The translations under genes were made by a program, and so were the position numbers. Under the pieces are notes generated by a model. It made no database searches, was not told the origin of the DNA, and saw nothing but the letters and a program-made list of their open reading frames with translations. Positions 7,994-16,390 of a DNA stretch of 61,572 nucleotides are shown here, piece by piece. Numbering within the stretch: the first letter of the stretch is position 1; each line of letters opens with the position of its first letter. Source of the DNA: Melioribacteraceae bacterium (GTDB lineage: Bacteria > Bacteroidota > Ignavibacteria > Ignavibacteriales > Melioribacteraceae). The stretch spans positions 1-61,572 of the forward strand of contig JAIOZI010000025.1 of NCBI GenBank assembly GCA_021740785.1, written 5' to 3'.

Positions 7994-8979
7994 GCTAACC
8001 CCCATAATGTTGGAGTTAAATCCAAATTATTATTATATGCCAAATCACGACCAGTGTCTAAGTCAATCGGTGGTATATCAGCTTCTGTAAGTTGACCTTG
8101 GTTTTTATAAACATAGTCAAAACATTTATTTGCAAGAGGAATAAATATTTTGTAGAACTGAGGCAGACAATCGTCATAAAAATGAACTTTGGCTTTCCTT
8201 AAGAAATTGTAATCCCGATCTTTTGGCTTTCCTAGCAATAATATGGATTTGTATTTATTACGTAAATCAGTGTAATCTGAGAAAAGAAAATCATTTACAA
8301 AACTTATAATTCTATAAAAGTTAGGATGCTCACCTTCCGCAACTCCGAACATTCTATGCAAACCTATAACCCAACCATTAATAAGGTCTGTGTCATACTT
8401 AACTTTGTATACCTCATAAATAAGATTACTAAATAATTGCAGTACTTTGCCAACCAGCGGATCAGTATTTTTATCGAAATTCAAAAGCTCATCATGAATA
8501 TTGGAATTATTTAGATTAATTGGTGAATTTGTATTTTTTGTTAAGTGATGAAATAACAAAACATCAAGTTGCATTTCCAAAACTCTATGAGCTGTTTGAT
8601 TTTCGTGATAATTACCCACCATATCTCTAACAAATGGATGAATTATACCATCTGCTATAATATGTGAGGCGAAACCTAAAAAAAAGCAAAACATAAATCG
8701 TTTTTCTTTGTTCGATGGAGTGCCAGCCATTTTTTTAATTTCATCAAATGCTTTTAGAATTAGCTGATTCGTTTTTTCATAATGGAACTTATCTGCGAGG
8801 TCACTTTGCTTGGAGAAAAACAAATCACCATCTGCTATACTTGCATAAGGAAGATCGGGTCCAACTGCACCAACTTGAAGATAGTCCCTTCCAGATTGTA
8901 ATATTTTTTTTAAATCACCATCTGGTATAATATTTTGCAAATTTTTCATTAGTAAAATATGAGTAATACCACTTGCCAT
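7990..8979 (-). CDS. Zinc-dependent phospholipase C-like protein
   Basis: This 329-residue protein resembles the zinc-dependent phospholipase C/S1-P1 family (PF00882 type). The family's starting pattern, a histidine near the N-terminus (SGITH) followed by a GAVGPDLPY segment, is present. So are the later HYEKTN motif, the FASHIIADGIIHPF helix with two histidines, and a helix containing LFHHL; these supply the usual zinc ligands. There is no signal peptide, so it is probably cytoplasmic, unlike secreted phospholipases. AGAGGT precedes the ATG. It is the first gene of a two-gene cassette with a lipoprotein. Confidence 0.75.
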   Translation of the reverse strand: MASGITHILLMKNLQNIIPDGDLKKILQSGRDYLQVGAVGPDLPYASIADGDLFFSKQSDLADKFHYEKTNQLILKAFDEIKKMAGTPSNKEKRFMFCFFLGFASHIIADGIIHPFVRDMVGNYHENQTAHRVLEMQLDVLLFHHLTKNTNSPINLNNSNIHDELLNFDKNTDPLVGKVLQLFSNLIYEVYKVKYDTDLINGWVIGLHRMFGVAEGEHPNFYRIISFVNDFLFSDYTDLRNKYKSILLLGKPKDRDYNFLRKAKVHFYDDCLPQFYKIFIPLANKCFDYVYKNQGQLTEADIPPIDLDTGRDLAYNNNLDLTPTLWGLA

Positions 8980-9004
8980 ATTATTACCTCTTGTTTTATT
9001 AAAT

Positions 9005-9255
9005 GCCTAACGTTGCCGCTAAGCTTCCGCCCAGATTTACCCGCCGTAGTTTTAACGGCGGTGGGACAGCAATGCAGGTTAATAAACAACAGCCAATTTT
9101 TCGAACCATGCTTATATAGTCAAACAAACATGGCTGGTTAAATTTATTTTATTACACAATATTGAAACAACAGTCTTTACTTTATTCAACCAACCAACTA
9201 TTTACAACCTATGCCGCAATGAAAAGATGCGGGCGGGTTGAGGGGCTGGTTATGC
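9005..9255 (-). other. attC site L2 (class A)
   Basis: On the minus strand the site opens with GCATAAC six bases after the stop of the nuclease-ImmA gene and ends in GTTAGGC. The opening arm CCCCT-C-AACCCG follows the right-array pattern. Inside are the CCATG/CATGG hairpin (9106-9133) and the GCATTGCTGT and TGGGCGG blocks also found in the right-array sites. A CCGCCGT/ACGGCGG hairpin is inserted near 9040. The arms have lost part of their pairing. There is no coding frame of note. Confidence 0.7.
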
Positions 9256-9260
9256 ATACA

Positions 9261-10550
9261 CTACCTTTTATCATTTAACAATTCTAAATTCTTTAATCTG
9301 ATTTCAATAACTTTTCTTGATACGTTAAATATTCTTTTTAGCTCATTAGTAAGTCTATAAAAAACATCTAAATTACATTGTTGCCTGTCGACATATAATA
9401 TGCCATAGCCTCGATTTTTTAGATCTTCTTTATTCCACAACAATGAAAAATGATAAAGGAAATGCTCTTTTGGCAGTAAGAGACAAGATGCAAAATAATT
9501 AGCTTGCCATTCTAGTCTTTTAATATCATCTATACTTATTGGATAAACATTATTATTCTCATAATCACTCTCCGAGTAAAATTCCGTTACTAAATAGTTA
9601 TTATGATTAAGAATGTAATGTCCAATTTCATGTGCGAAAGTAAATCTTTCTCGTTTTTCATCACTGTTAACATTTGTACAAATAGATATTTCATTTAATT
9701 CATAGTTTATTTTGCCTAATATCTCAAAACCTCTATTGTCAATTCCGAGATTGTTGGATAATTTTAATTCAATATCATAATCTTGTTTAATATAATCACG
9801 CAGTTTGTTGGTACTAACCTCACCACTGCTATATCCAATCTGAGTGTGAATATTTTTTGCTTTTTCTTCTATGATATTAGTTGATAAATAGGGGACAAAA
9901 GAGGAAGAAGAATCTTTAAGAACTACGAATAAATCTGAAATAACATTTTCGTCTACAAAATTATAAATGAAATTAAATAGCTGAGAAGCAGAATGAGTAT
10001 ACTGATCATTATAGAATCCGTAAAATTCAATATAACTTTCAGCGTAGGACTCTAATGATAGACCATTAATCACATTGTTTTTACATTTCTCAATTTGTTC
10101 ACGAGTAACTAAACCAGTAGCTGCGCGAGTTAATATCCATTGAAAATTATCGTTATTGAAAAGCCTTACTAATCCAATGCCTCTTGATTTTGCATACTTA
10201 AAAGCACCATCTTGATAGGAATTAGATGATACAACTATACCTTTCACATTCATTCCAGCAATTTGTGCTAACTTGGAATTAAATTCCTCAATATCATCGA
10301 CAGGTACAGGATGAGTGTAGTTTTTACATTCAATGATAGTTAATGCAGAAAAATGTTCTTTATGTGGTAGATTTGATTCAATAGAAATATCAGTAATTAT
10401 CTCTTTACCACGATCTCTTGAATAATAGCCTTTTTTTCTAAATATTTTGGAATAATTAGGATTTAACCACAATCTATTATTAATTAATTCTTCAGAAAAC
10501 AATTCGTAAACTCTATCTTCAAAAGTATTTCCAATTTTTACTGTGTTCAT
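9261..10550 (-). CDS. Mrr-like nuclease domain fused to ImmA/IrrE metallopeptidase
   Basis: The 429-residue two-part protein starts with a restriction-endonuclease-like fold at residues 1-140: an acidic site followed by IIECKNY, a typical E-x-K core, and the VPVDDIEEF helix of the Mrr group. The C-terminal half (about 225-425) is an ImmA/IrrE-type zinc peptidase with FTFAHEIGHYILNH (HExxH) near residue 315 and a downstream EWQANYFASCLLLP glutamate motif. ImmA peptidases cut repressors of mobile elements, and Mrr-like domains cut foreign or modified DNA. A stress or infection-triggered defence or regulatory role is therefore an inference. It is a single-gene cassette. No Shine-Dalgarno sequence is evident. 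Confidence 0.8.
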   Translation of the reverse strand: MNTVKIGNTFEDRVYELFSEELINNRLWLNPNYSKIFRKKGYYSRDRGKEIITDISIESNLPHKEHFSALTIIECKNYTHPVPVDDIEEFNSKLAQIAGMNVKGIVVSSNSYQDGAFKYAKSRGIGLVRLFNNDNFQWILTRAATGLVTREQIEKCKNNVINGLSLESYAESYIEFYGFYNDQYTHSASQLFNFIYNFVDENVISDLFVVLKDSSSSFVPYLSTNIIEEKAKNIHTQIGYSSGEVSTNKLRDYIKQDYDIELKLSNNLGIDNRGFEILGKINYELNEISICTNVNSDEKRERFTFAHEIGHYILNHNNYLVTEFYSESDYENNNVYPISIDDIKRLEWQANYFASCLLLPKEHFLYHFSLLWNKEDLKNRGYGILYVDRQQCNLDVFYRLTNELKRIFNVSRKVIEIRLKNLELLNDKR

Positions 10551-10569
10551 ATTCGAATTATATTTGTAT

Positions 10570-10903
10570 GTCCTACGGTGTTGCTGCTAAACCGCCGCCC
10601 AGATTTACCCGCCGTAGTTTTAACGGCGGCGGGACAGCAATGCTTAACTAACAACGAACCTTTCCGCCAAAGCTTTTTTTTGCGTAGGCGGGTGTTTATA
10701 ATTTGTAGCCGCCAGTTAATTACACCGTACTGGCGACGACCTAACTTACATACATAAACTACGCTTAACATAATCCCGAACTGCCTGCACCGCAGCTTTT
10801 TGGCGGGGAAAATCGTAAGCCTCAAAATTGCACCAACCCCAAACTGTTTCACTTATCCCGATGCTCTTTATTGGGGCGTTCAGTCTTGAGCGGCTGGTCA
10901 TGT
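10570..10903 (-). other. attC site L1 (class A, decayed)
   Basis: On the minus strand the site opens with ACATGAC, which contains the stop codon of the RDD-like gene, followed by CAGCCGCT-C-AAGACT. It closes with TGGGCGGCGGTTTAGCAGCAAC and GTAGGAC. The closing block is the same as in the right array, and the arms pair in part. The 334 bases contain several GC-rich hairpins near 10600-10630 and 10720-10750. A 101-codon frame on the minus strand falls inside and is not credible as a gene. Confidence 0.65.
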
Positions 10904-11374
10904 TGCAACCTCATTAATAGTTTTCTCCTCCTTCGGTATATAATATAATCCCATAATATTGTTAATTATTGAAAAAAACATATAGTTTTTTCTCACAAAT
11001 TTTATTGGCATAAATAACAGAATAAAAACCAAAAATAGTGTATAATCAAAATTCTCAAAACTACGCAGCAGAAAAATAAAACCGGCTATTAGAATTATTC
11101 TGATAATATTCATTGCATGGTTCTTTGTTTCTGATTTATAAAAGATTAAGTCAATCTGCGTAAGTTTTTCTCCTATTGTATTCCCTTTGCCAATCAAATA
11201 AAACAATAAATTTGTAATTAAGAACACAATACTGAAAACTTCAAAAAAAGTAAGGTAATCAAAAAGTATAATGTCTCTTGTACAATAGGAATAAACTATT
11301 GGAACTAAAGGGATTCCAATATCAATTAAATTCGAAATTATGTGTCTTTTTAAAATGCCTAGTTTTGAAAACAA
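10898..11374 (-). CDS. RDD-like small integral membrane protein
   Basis: The 158-residue protein has four to five hydrophobic segments. The segment RHIISNLIDIGIPL at the N-terminus and GNTIGEKLTQIDLI in the middle resemble the RDD family, which has an R-x-x-x-x-x-ID start and a G-x-T-x-G-K-x-L loop. The start is TTG with a GAGGA ribosome binding site six bases before it. It is the first gene after the array leader. The cassette starts at GTTATCA (minus, 11397-11403). RDD proteins are linked to ion exchange or stress, but the role here is unknown. Confidence 0.6.
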   Translation of the reverse strand: MFSKLGILKRHIISNLIDIGIPLVPIVYSYCTRDIILFDYLTFFEVFSIVFLITNLLFYLIGKGNTIGEKLTQIDLIFYKSETKNHAMNIIRIILIAGFIFLLRSFENFDYTLFLVFILLFMPIKFVRKNYMFFSIINNIMGLYYIPKEEKTINEVAT

Positions 11375-11529
11375 ATATTCCTCACAGTTCTATTATTGAT
11401 AACGAAGTATTTACAGCCTGTGTATAACTTAAATTTACTCCTTAGAACCAAACGCAGGCTGCCCGGCAAAGTTTGTGTCCGCCCAATTGCTGTTTGTACA
11501 AATTTATATTTACCTATAAGATTAGTTCG

Positions 11530-11655
11530 GTTAATTTCAAAACGTAATTCAAGAAGAAAAGTAAATGGATTCAATTTCCAACTCCCCAAAATTCAAAACT
11601 GAGCACAACTTAAAAGAAATCTTAATGAATTTCAATTCTTTTTTAATTCAAATTG
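11530..11655 (-). repeat. Array leader, left copy (inverted partner of 56155-56280)
   Basis: On the minus strand about 125 bases match the sequence before the right array at roughly 75-80 percent by eye. Shared blocks are TTTAAGTTGT, GGGAGTTG and TTGAATCCATTTACT. Each copy has a GGGAG ribosome binding site about ten bases before a TTG that opens a similar short frame (MNPFT-LL-L-F-I). The frame then diverges between the two copies. It may hold the promoter of the cassette array. The remaining sequence to 11403 contains no gene I trust. Confidence 0.65.
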
Positions 11656-11724
11656 GCTTTTTCAGAAGGGAAGGGAAAGGGGAGGTGGTGGTCAATGTTC
11701 ACAGTTTATTAATCAGTACCTGTA

Positions 11725-11766
11725 GGGGACGAAAACCCGCTTGCCGGTTGGCAAGGTTTTCATCCC
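11725..11766. terminator. Strong hairpin between the methyltransferase gene and the left array
   Basis: The stem GGGACGAAAACC pairs with GGTTTTCATCCC with one mismatch and encloses a second perfect stem, CTTGCC-GGTT-GGCAAG. No clear T-run follows on either strand, so it may be a repeat-type hairpin or a barrier between the core and the array, not a simple terminator. Confidence 0.45.
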
Positions 11767-11807
11767 GTACATTACTCAAATCAATCGATAAAATTTCTGA
11801 TACAGGT

Positions 11808-12419
11808 TCAACTTAAAACCAGCAGTTGTGTATTATTAGGTGTGCCTGCAATTACTTTCTCAATTTTCAATCCGGCTTCATCCGCAATAGAATTTAACCC
11901 GCCCCTTTTTTGGAAATCTTTATAATTTTTATAATGATCTCTGCCGGCTGCGAACTCGATAATTTCATTAAGTACATTCCATAGATTCTTTTTCGGCGGA
12001 ACGAGATAGTCTCCGATAATTATTTTTTCCGCAATCCGCTTTGCAGTATTCAATGCATTAAGCCTCTCTTCATGCGGCATTTCATGTACCACGAAGGTTA
12101 ATACCGCATAATCGAATTTGGAGTCGATACTGCCGTTTAGATCGGCGGCGTTTGTATGAATGAACTCGATGTTTTTATACGGACTGCCGGTCAACTTACT
12201 TTTTGCCAATTCAATGTTTTTTGAGGAAAGATCGATACCGGTTACGGATTTACATTTACCTGCAATTTGTGTTGTTAAGCGTCCCGTACCGCAGCCAATA
12301 TCTATCAATGTTGAGTTTTCGCGTATCACCGATTTGATTAGAGCAAACAGTTTGTCCTGGTTGGGTGCGATAAGTTTATCGTAAAACTGTCCGTCATACC
12401 AATGGTTTTTATTGTTCAT
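11808..12419 (-). CDS. Class I SAM-dependent methyltransferase
   Basis: This 203-residue protein has a complete small Rossmann methyltransferase core. Motif I is LIDIGCGTGRL near residue 38, the acidic end of strand 2 is VTGIDLSSKNI, motif II is FIHTNAADL, and the post-motif segment is YAVLTFVVHEMP. Closest in style to methyltransferase-11/25 proteins. The substrate cannot be told. It is the last core gene before the left array and may follow the large signalling gene upstream, from which it is separated by 113 bases. Confidence 0.85.
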   Translation of the reverse strand: MNNKNHWYDGQFYDKLIAPNQDKLFALIKSVIRENSTLIDIGCGTGRLTTQIAGKCKSVTGIDLSSKNIELAKSKLTGSPYKNIEFIHTNAADLNGSIDSKFDYAVLTFVVHEMPHEERLNALNTAKRIAEKIIIGDYLVPPKKNLWNVLNEIIEFAAGRDHYKNYKDFQKRGGLNSIADEAGLKIEKVIAGTPNNTQLLVLS

Positions 12420-12532
12420 CGTTTCGTCTCATCCATATTCAATTTATTGGATACCAGTTTATGTGAAAGGATTCAACCGGAAAGCGCTCTCTAATCTGTG
12501 ATTTACTTTTCGATGTGTATTTATTTTCCGGC

Positions 12533-15500
12533 TCACTTTACCTTAATAACAAGCAGGGTAATATCATCATTCTGTGATACGTTGTTCCCCCACTCTTCAC
12601 CGGCTGAAATAATATTTCTAATTATTTGTTTAGGCGAATCGTTGTGCGATGATTTAAGGATATCCTTCACTTTCGGGTAACCGAGGAGTTCGTTCTCCTC
12701 ATTAAACTGTTCGGTGATTCCATCGGTAAGAAGTAAAATCACATCTCCTTTCTTTAACTTCAGTTCACTTTTCTGATAAGGGAAATCATCAAAAGCGCCG
12801 AGAGGCATTGCTTTATTCACATATTCTTCAATCTCACCGTTTTCATTTCTATAAATTAAAACAGGGGGCATACCGGCTGTAACAAATTCCATTTTATAAT
12901 TTGTGATTCTAACCAGGGTTAATGCCATGTAAAGATTCCAGAGATTCATCTTCTTGATAGTCTTGTTGCTTCGTATGAAAAAATCGACGATGTTTTCATC
13001 ATCGGGACTTGTAATGAACTCCCATTTCAACACGGAAACCATTGTGCCGGCTTTTAACCCGTGTCCGGTTGCATCGCCCAATGCAATTGTTAATGCGCCA
13101 TTTTCATCGAGGTGGAAATCATAGTAATCACCTCCAACTTCGGTAGCTGTTCTCATGTACACATCAATATCCAGATGATCAACAGCCGGTATTGTTTCGG
13201 GCAGCATAGACAATTGAATCTTTCTTGCCTCCTCCAATTCGTGGCTCTTCCGTTGATTTTCGGATTCAAGAGCTTTTGCCTGTGCTTCGGCTGCTTTGGT
13301 CTGCAGTTCGGCAGCTTCGGCTCTTAGTTCGGCTTCGCGTATCTGTGCTTTCTCTCTTTCTTTATTAATTAGTCTTCTACGCTGTATCTTGTTGAGTGTG
13401 TAAATGAATGCAACAAGAAGTACAAAATAGAGAAAATACGCCCAGAGGGTTTGGTACCAGGGCGGCATGATAATAAGCTTTACACTTGCTCCTTTTTTAT
13501 TCCAAACATTGGAATTATTCGAAGCCAGTACGATGAATTCATATTCACCCGGGGATAGATTTGTATAGTCGGCGAATCTCTTATCCGAATCCGATGTGCG
13601 CCATTCTTTCTCAAACCCGTTCAGTTTATACAAGTATTTGTTTTTATTCGGATTCTCATAATGGAGTGCAGCAAACTCAAATGTAATAACCGAAGCATCG
13701 TAACCGAGAACAATATCATCTGTTTGTGTAATATCTTTAGAAAGCGGTGAAGAGTTATCTTGTGTAACGGGAACAGATTCGTTAAAGATCTTGAAATCGG
13801 TTATAACTACTTCCGGCTTGTAGGGATTCCCTTTTATGTTCTGCGGAATGAATGAATTAAATCCGTTCGTACCCCCGAAATACATCTCCCCTTTTGAGGA
13901 TTTAAAGAAAGCGCCGCCGTTAAATTCATTCCCCTGAAGACCATCCAGCTTGTTGAAGTTAACAATAACCGGATCACCTTCCGATCCGGTTTCATATTTA
14001 GTGAACTTAGAGATTCCACCATTAGTACTGATCCAAAGGTTGCTTTTTTCATCTTCCAAAATTCCGTAGAGCACATTATTCGGCAGCCCGTCTTGTGTTG
14101 TATAAAGCGTGAACGCCTCTTTCACCGGATCGAACCTGGACAATCCGCCGCCGAATGTAGCAATCCAGACAATTCCGTCATTATCCTCATAAACAGACAT
14201 CACACGGTTATCGATAAGCGAGTTCTGATCATTAACATCTTTAGAGTAGCTCTTGGAAACACCGGTTCGTTTATTGAATTTATCCAGCCCGCCGTCGGTT
14301 GCAATCCATAAAATATCATCAAACTTTTTAGATGGCGCAATCATTCTAACGGTATTGCTGCTTATTCCAGTTGCGTTCTCGGTTTCTTCTCTTTCTGAAT
14401 TAAAATTTTTGAAGGTGCTGTTTTTAGTATCAAACTTATCCAAACCTGCGTTATCTGAAGCAATCCACAATACACCTGAATCATCGAGATAAAGCCATCT
14501 CAATAAATTTGATTTTAGACCATTATCACTTTTTGCAAGGTATTGTTTGTATTCATCAGAACCGGGATAATAATGTACTAGTCCTTCACCCATCGTAGCA
14601 AGCCAGAGGCTCCCGTCGTCATCGCTTTCAATTGAAAAAATATTCGCAAACGGAAGGTTTTTGTTCTTACCCTTCTTCCCGAAATAAGGTGTAACAGTTC
14701 CGGTTGATTTATCCAGCTTGTTTAGTCCTCCGCCTGCTGTCCCGATCCAAATATCGCCATTGCCGTCTTCCTCGAAACAGCGTATCATCTGATTACTGAG
14801 AGAATTTTTACTGCCGGGATTCGGGCGGTATGTTTTAAATACATCCTGACTACTTACGAACTTATTCAATCCTGCACCGCCGGAACCAAGCCATAGCACA
14901 CCCGACCTATCAACCATTGCCGTAAGTATCTGATCCATGTTCAATCCGTCAGGATTCGATGTTGTGTATCTATGCCGGACAACATCACCGGTCACGGGAT
15001 CGAGAATATCGAGTCCCCCGTTCTGCGATGTAAACCAAATACGGGAGTATTCATCTTCATAAACCGGGAATTCAATATCGGCGCTTAGTCTGTCCGGTTT
15101 AGATTTATCCGGGGAATAATGTGTAAACTCGCCGTTAGATTTATCAAAATAATCTACTCCAAAATCAAGGCTCAGCCACATATTGTCTTTTTTATCAAAG
15201 AAAGCATAAGCCACCATGTTGCTGCCGATACTATTCCCGGAATCATTCGACATGTACCTTAAAAACTTTCCGGATTTTCTATCATATTTATTTAAGCCGC
15301 CGCCCCAGGTACAGATCCACAAGTCTTTATTTTTATCTTCGAACAGAGATATTATAATATCACTGCTGAGTGAATTCGGATCTCCGGGATTATGGTTATG
15401 GTGAATAAACCCGTCTATAGAATTATTATATCGTTCCAGTCCGCGAATAGTGCCAAGCCAAAGAATTCCTTCCGAATCGACCAGCACACTTGGCAGGAAA

Positions 15501-16069
15501 GTACTACCTGCTTGATTTACGGTTACATAATCCGAAATGAGAGTTGTTGAATCATCAGGTTGATGTTCGTACCGTTTAAAGTCATTTGTTTCCGCTATAT
15601 AACGTGCAAGTCTTCCGCCCCGGCTTACAACCCAAACCTTGTCCTGACCGTCGATAATTATTTGATGAACAAAATTATCTTGAATAGTATTCTGATTTTC
15701 CGGATCATGCATGTAGCGGTAAAACTTATGGGTTGCAAAGTCGAATTTATTTAACCCTCCTCGTTCGGTAGCAATCCACAAATTCCCGTCGCTGTCTTCT
15801 GCAATATGCTGAATTACACCGCTGCTCAAACTGTTCTGATTTTCCGGTTGATGCCTGTAAATTTCAAATTCATAACCGTCATAACGATTCAATCCATCCT
15901 GCGTACCGAACCAGATAAAACCGCGGCTGTCCTGGTACATCGCCAATATGGTTCCCTGTGATAATCCGTCATCAACTGTTATGTGATCAAACTGCAGCGA
16001 GAAATCCTGAGAATAGATCGTTTGGAATGACAAAACTAATAACGCTATGAGTTTAATTATGTTTCGCAT
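12533..16069 (-). CDS. Two-component-propeller sensor with SpoIIE-type phosphatase
   Basis: The 1178-residue protein starts with a signal peptide (cut near residue 20). Two seven-bladed propeller halves follow (about 25-760), with many copies of the D-x-x-G-x-x-W-I-G-T-x-x-G-L repeat. A Y_Y_Y domain lies at about 793-865, one membrane span at about 868-890, and an Ala/Glu-rich coiled coil at about 893-935. The C-terminus (940-1177) is a PP2C/SpoIIE serine phosphatase with EVGGDYYDF, GDATGHG and LLTDGITE, which carry the metal-binding aspartates. A periplasmic ligand would thus control a cytoplasmic phosphatase, probably acting on an anti-anti-sigma factor. Histidine kinase and receiver domains, usual behind such propellers, are absent. 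Confidence 0.92.
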   Translation of the reverse strand: MRNIIKLIALLVLSFQTIYSQDFSLQFDHITVDDGLSQGTILAMYQDSRGFIWFGTQDGLNRYDGYEFEIYRHQPENQNSLSSGVIQHIAEDSDGNLWIATERGGLNKFDFATHKFYRYMHDPENQNTIQDNFVHQIIIDGQDKVWVVSRGGRLARYIAETNDFKRYEHQPDDSTTLISDYVTVNQAGSTFLPSVLVDSEGILWLGTIRGLERYNNSIDGFIHHNHNPGDPNSLSSDIIISLFEDKNKDLWICTWGGGLNKYDRKSGKFLRYMSNDSGNSIGSNMVAYAFFDKKDNMWLSLDFGVDYFDKSNGEFTHYSPDKSKPDRLSADIEFPVYEDEYSRIWFTSQNGGLDILDPVTGDVVRHRYTTSNPDGLNMDQILTAMVDRSGVLWLGSGGAGLNKFVSSQDVFKTYRPNPGSKNSLSNQMIRCFEEDGNGDIWIGTAGGGLNKLDKSTGTVTPYFGKKGKNKNLPFANIFSIESDDDGSLWLATMGEGLVHYYPGSDEYKQYLAKSDNGLKSNLLRWLYLDDSGVLWIASDNAGLDKFDTKNSTFKNFNSEREETENATGISSNTVRMIAPSKKFDDILWIATDGGLDKFNKRTGVSKSYSKDVNDQNSLIDNRVMSVYEDNDGIVWIATFGGGLSRFDPVKEAFTLYTTQDGLPNNVLYGILEDEKSNLWISTNGGISKFTKYETGSEGDPVIVNFNKLDGLQGNEFNGGAFFKSSKGEMYFGGTNGFNSFIPQNIKGNPYKPEVVITDFKIFNESVPVTQDNSSPLSKDITQTDDIVLGYDASVITFEFAALHYENPNKNKYLYKLNGFEKEWRTSDSDKRFADYTNLSPGEYEFIVLASNNSNVWNKKGASVKLIIMPPWYQTLWAYFLYFVLLVAFIYTLNKIQRRRLINKEREKAQIREAELRAEAAELQTKAAEAQAKALESENQRKSHELEEARKIQLSMLPETIPAVDHLDIDVYMRTATEVGGDYYDFHLDENGALTIALGDATGHGLKAGTMVSVLKWEFITSPDDENIVDFFIRSNKTIKKMNLWNLYMALTLVRITNYKMEFVTAGMPPVLIYRNENGEIEEYVNKAMPLGAFDDFPYQKSELKLKKGDVILLLTDGITEQFNEENELLGYPKVKDILKSSHNDSPKQIIRNIISAGEEWGNNVSQNDDITLLVIKVK

Positions 16070-16390
16070 ATTGGCTGGGAAAGTTTTTAATATCTTAGAC
16101 GAAACTACTCTAAAAAAGATACAAAAAGCAACAAAGTAATTCTATGCCTCTTCTTTATTATTCGCATTAACAAATTCTTGAAAGCAATACGGCATGATAT
16201 TCTGCAATGGATGAAAAGTATGATTATATCATTGAGCTTTATTTAACATTCTATTATCTTTTGAATCACTTAATGCTCTGTTGTAATTATAAATATGCAA
16301 TGTCATTTCTAATCCATGATAAATTTTAGCTCAGAGCATATCCGGATTTAATCGATTATGATATTTTAAAATTTTCAACACAGGATAACA
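16070..16390. other. Intergenic region between divergent genes
   Basis: These 320 bases separate the divergently read SpoIIE-type gene and the DUF1684 gene. They must hold both promoters. I see only AT-rich DNA with no clear hairpin, no reading frame and no repeat shared with the rest of the window. Confidence 0.5.

Larger units (their letters stand above)
4552..11403 (-). mobile_element. Integron-like cassette array, left (CALIN-like)
   Basis: On the minus strand the array begins at GTTATCA (11397-11403), next to the leader. It carries an RDD-like gene, nuclease-ImmA, phospholipase-like plus lipoprotein, barrel, FkbM and toxin-antitoxin. Three cassettes have matching ends over ten bases (start/end at 9002-9011/7554-7563, 7333-7342/6742-6751 and 5374-5383/4668-4677). 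The other cassette ends have drifted. Further left, only the boundary at 438-620 is recognisable. There is no integrase. Confidence 0.75.

Noticed and set aside
10547-10852. 101-codon minus-strand frame.
   Set aside because: It lies inside attC L1, is rich in translated hairpins and ends at the start of the nuclease-ImmA gene.
11359-11816. Three frames of 68-83 codons around the left leader.
   Set aside because: They overlap each other on opposite strands; only the first 14 codons of the minus-strand frame have a counterpart at the right array. Treated as leader, not genes.
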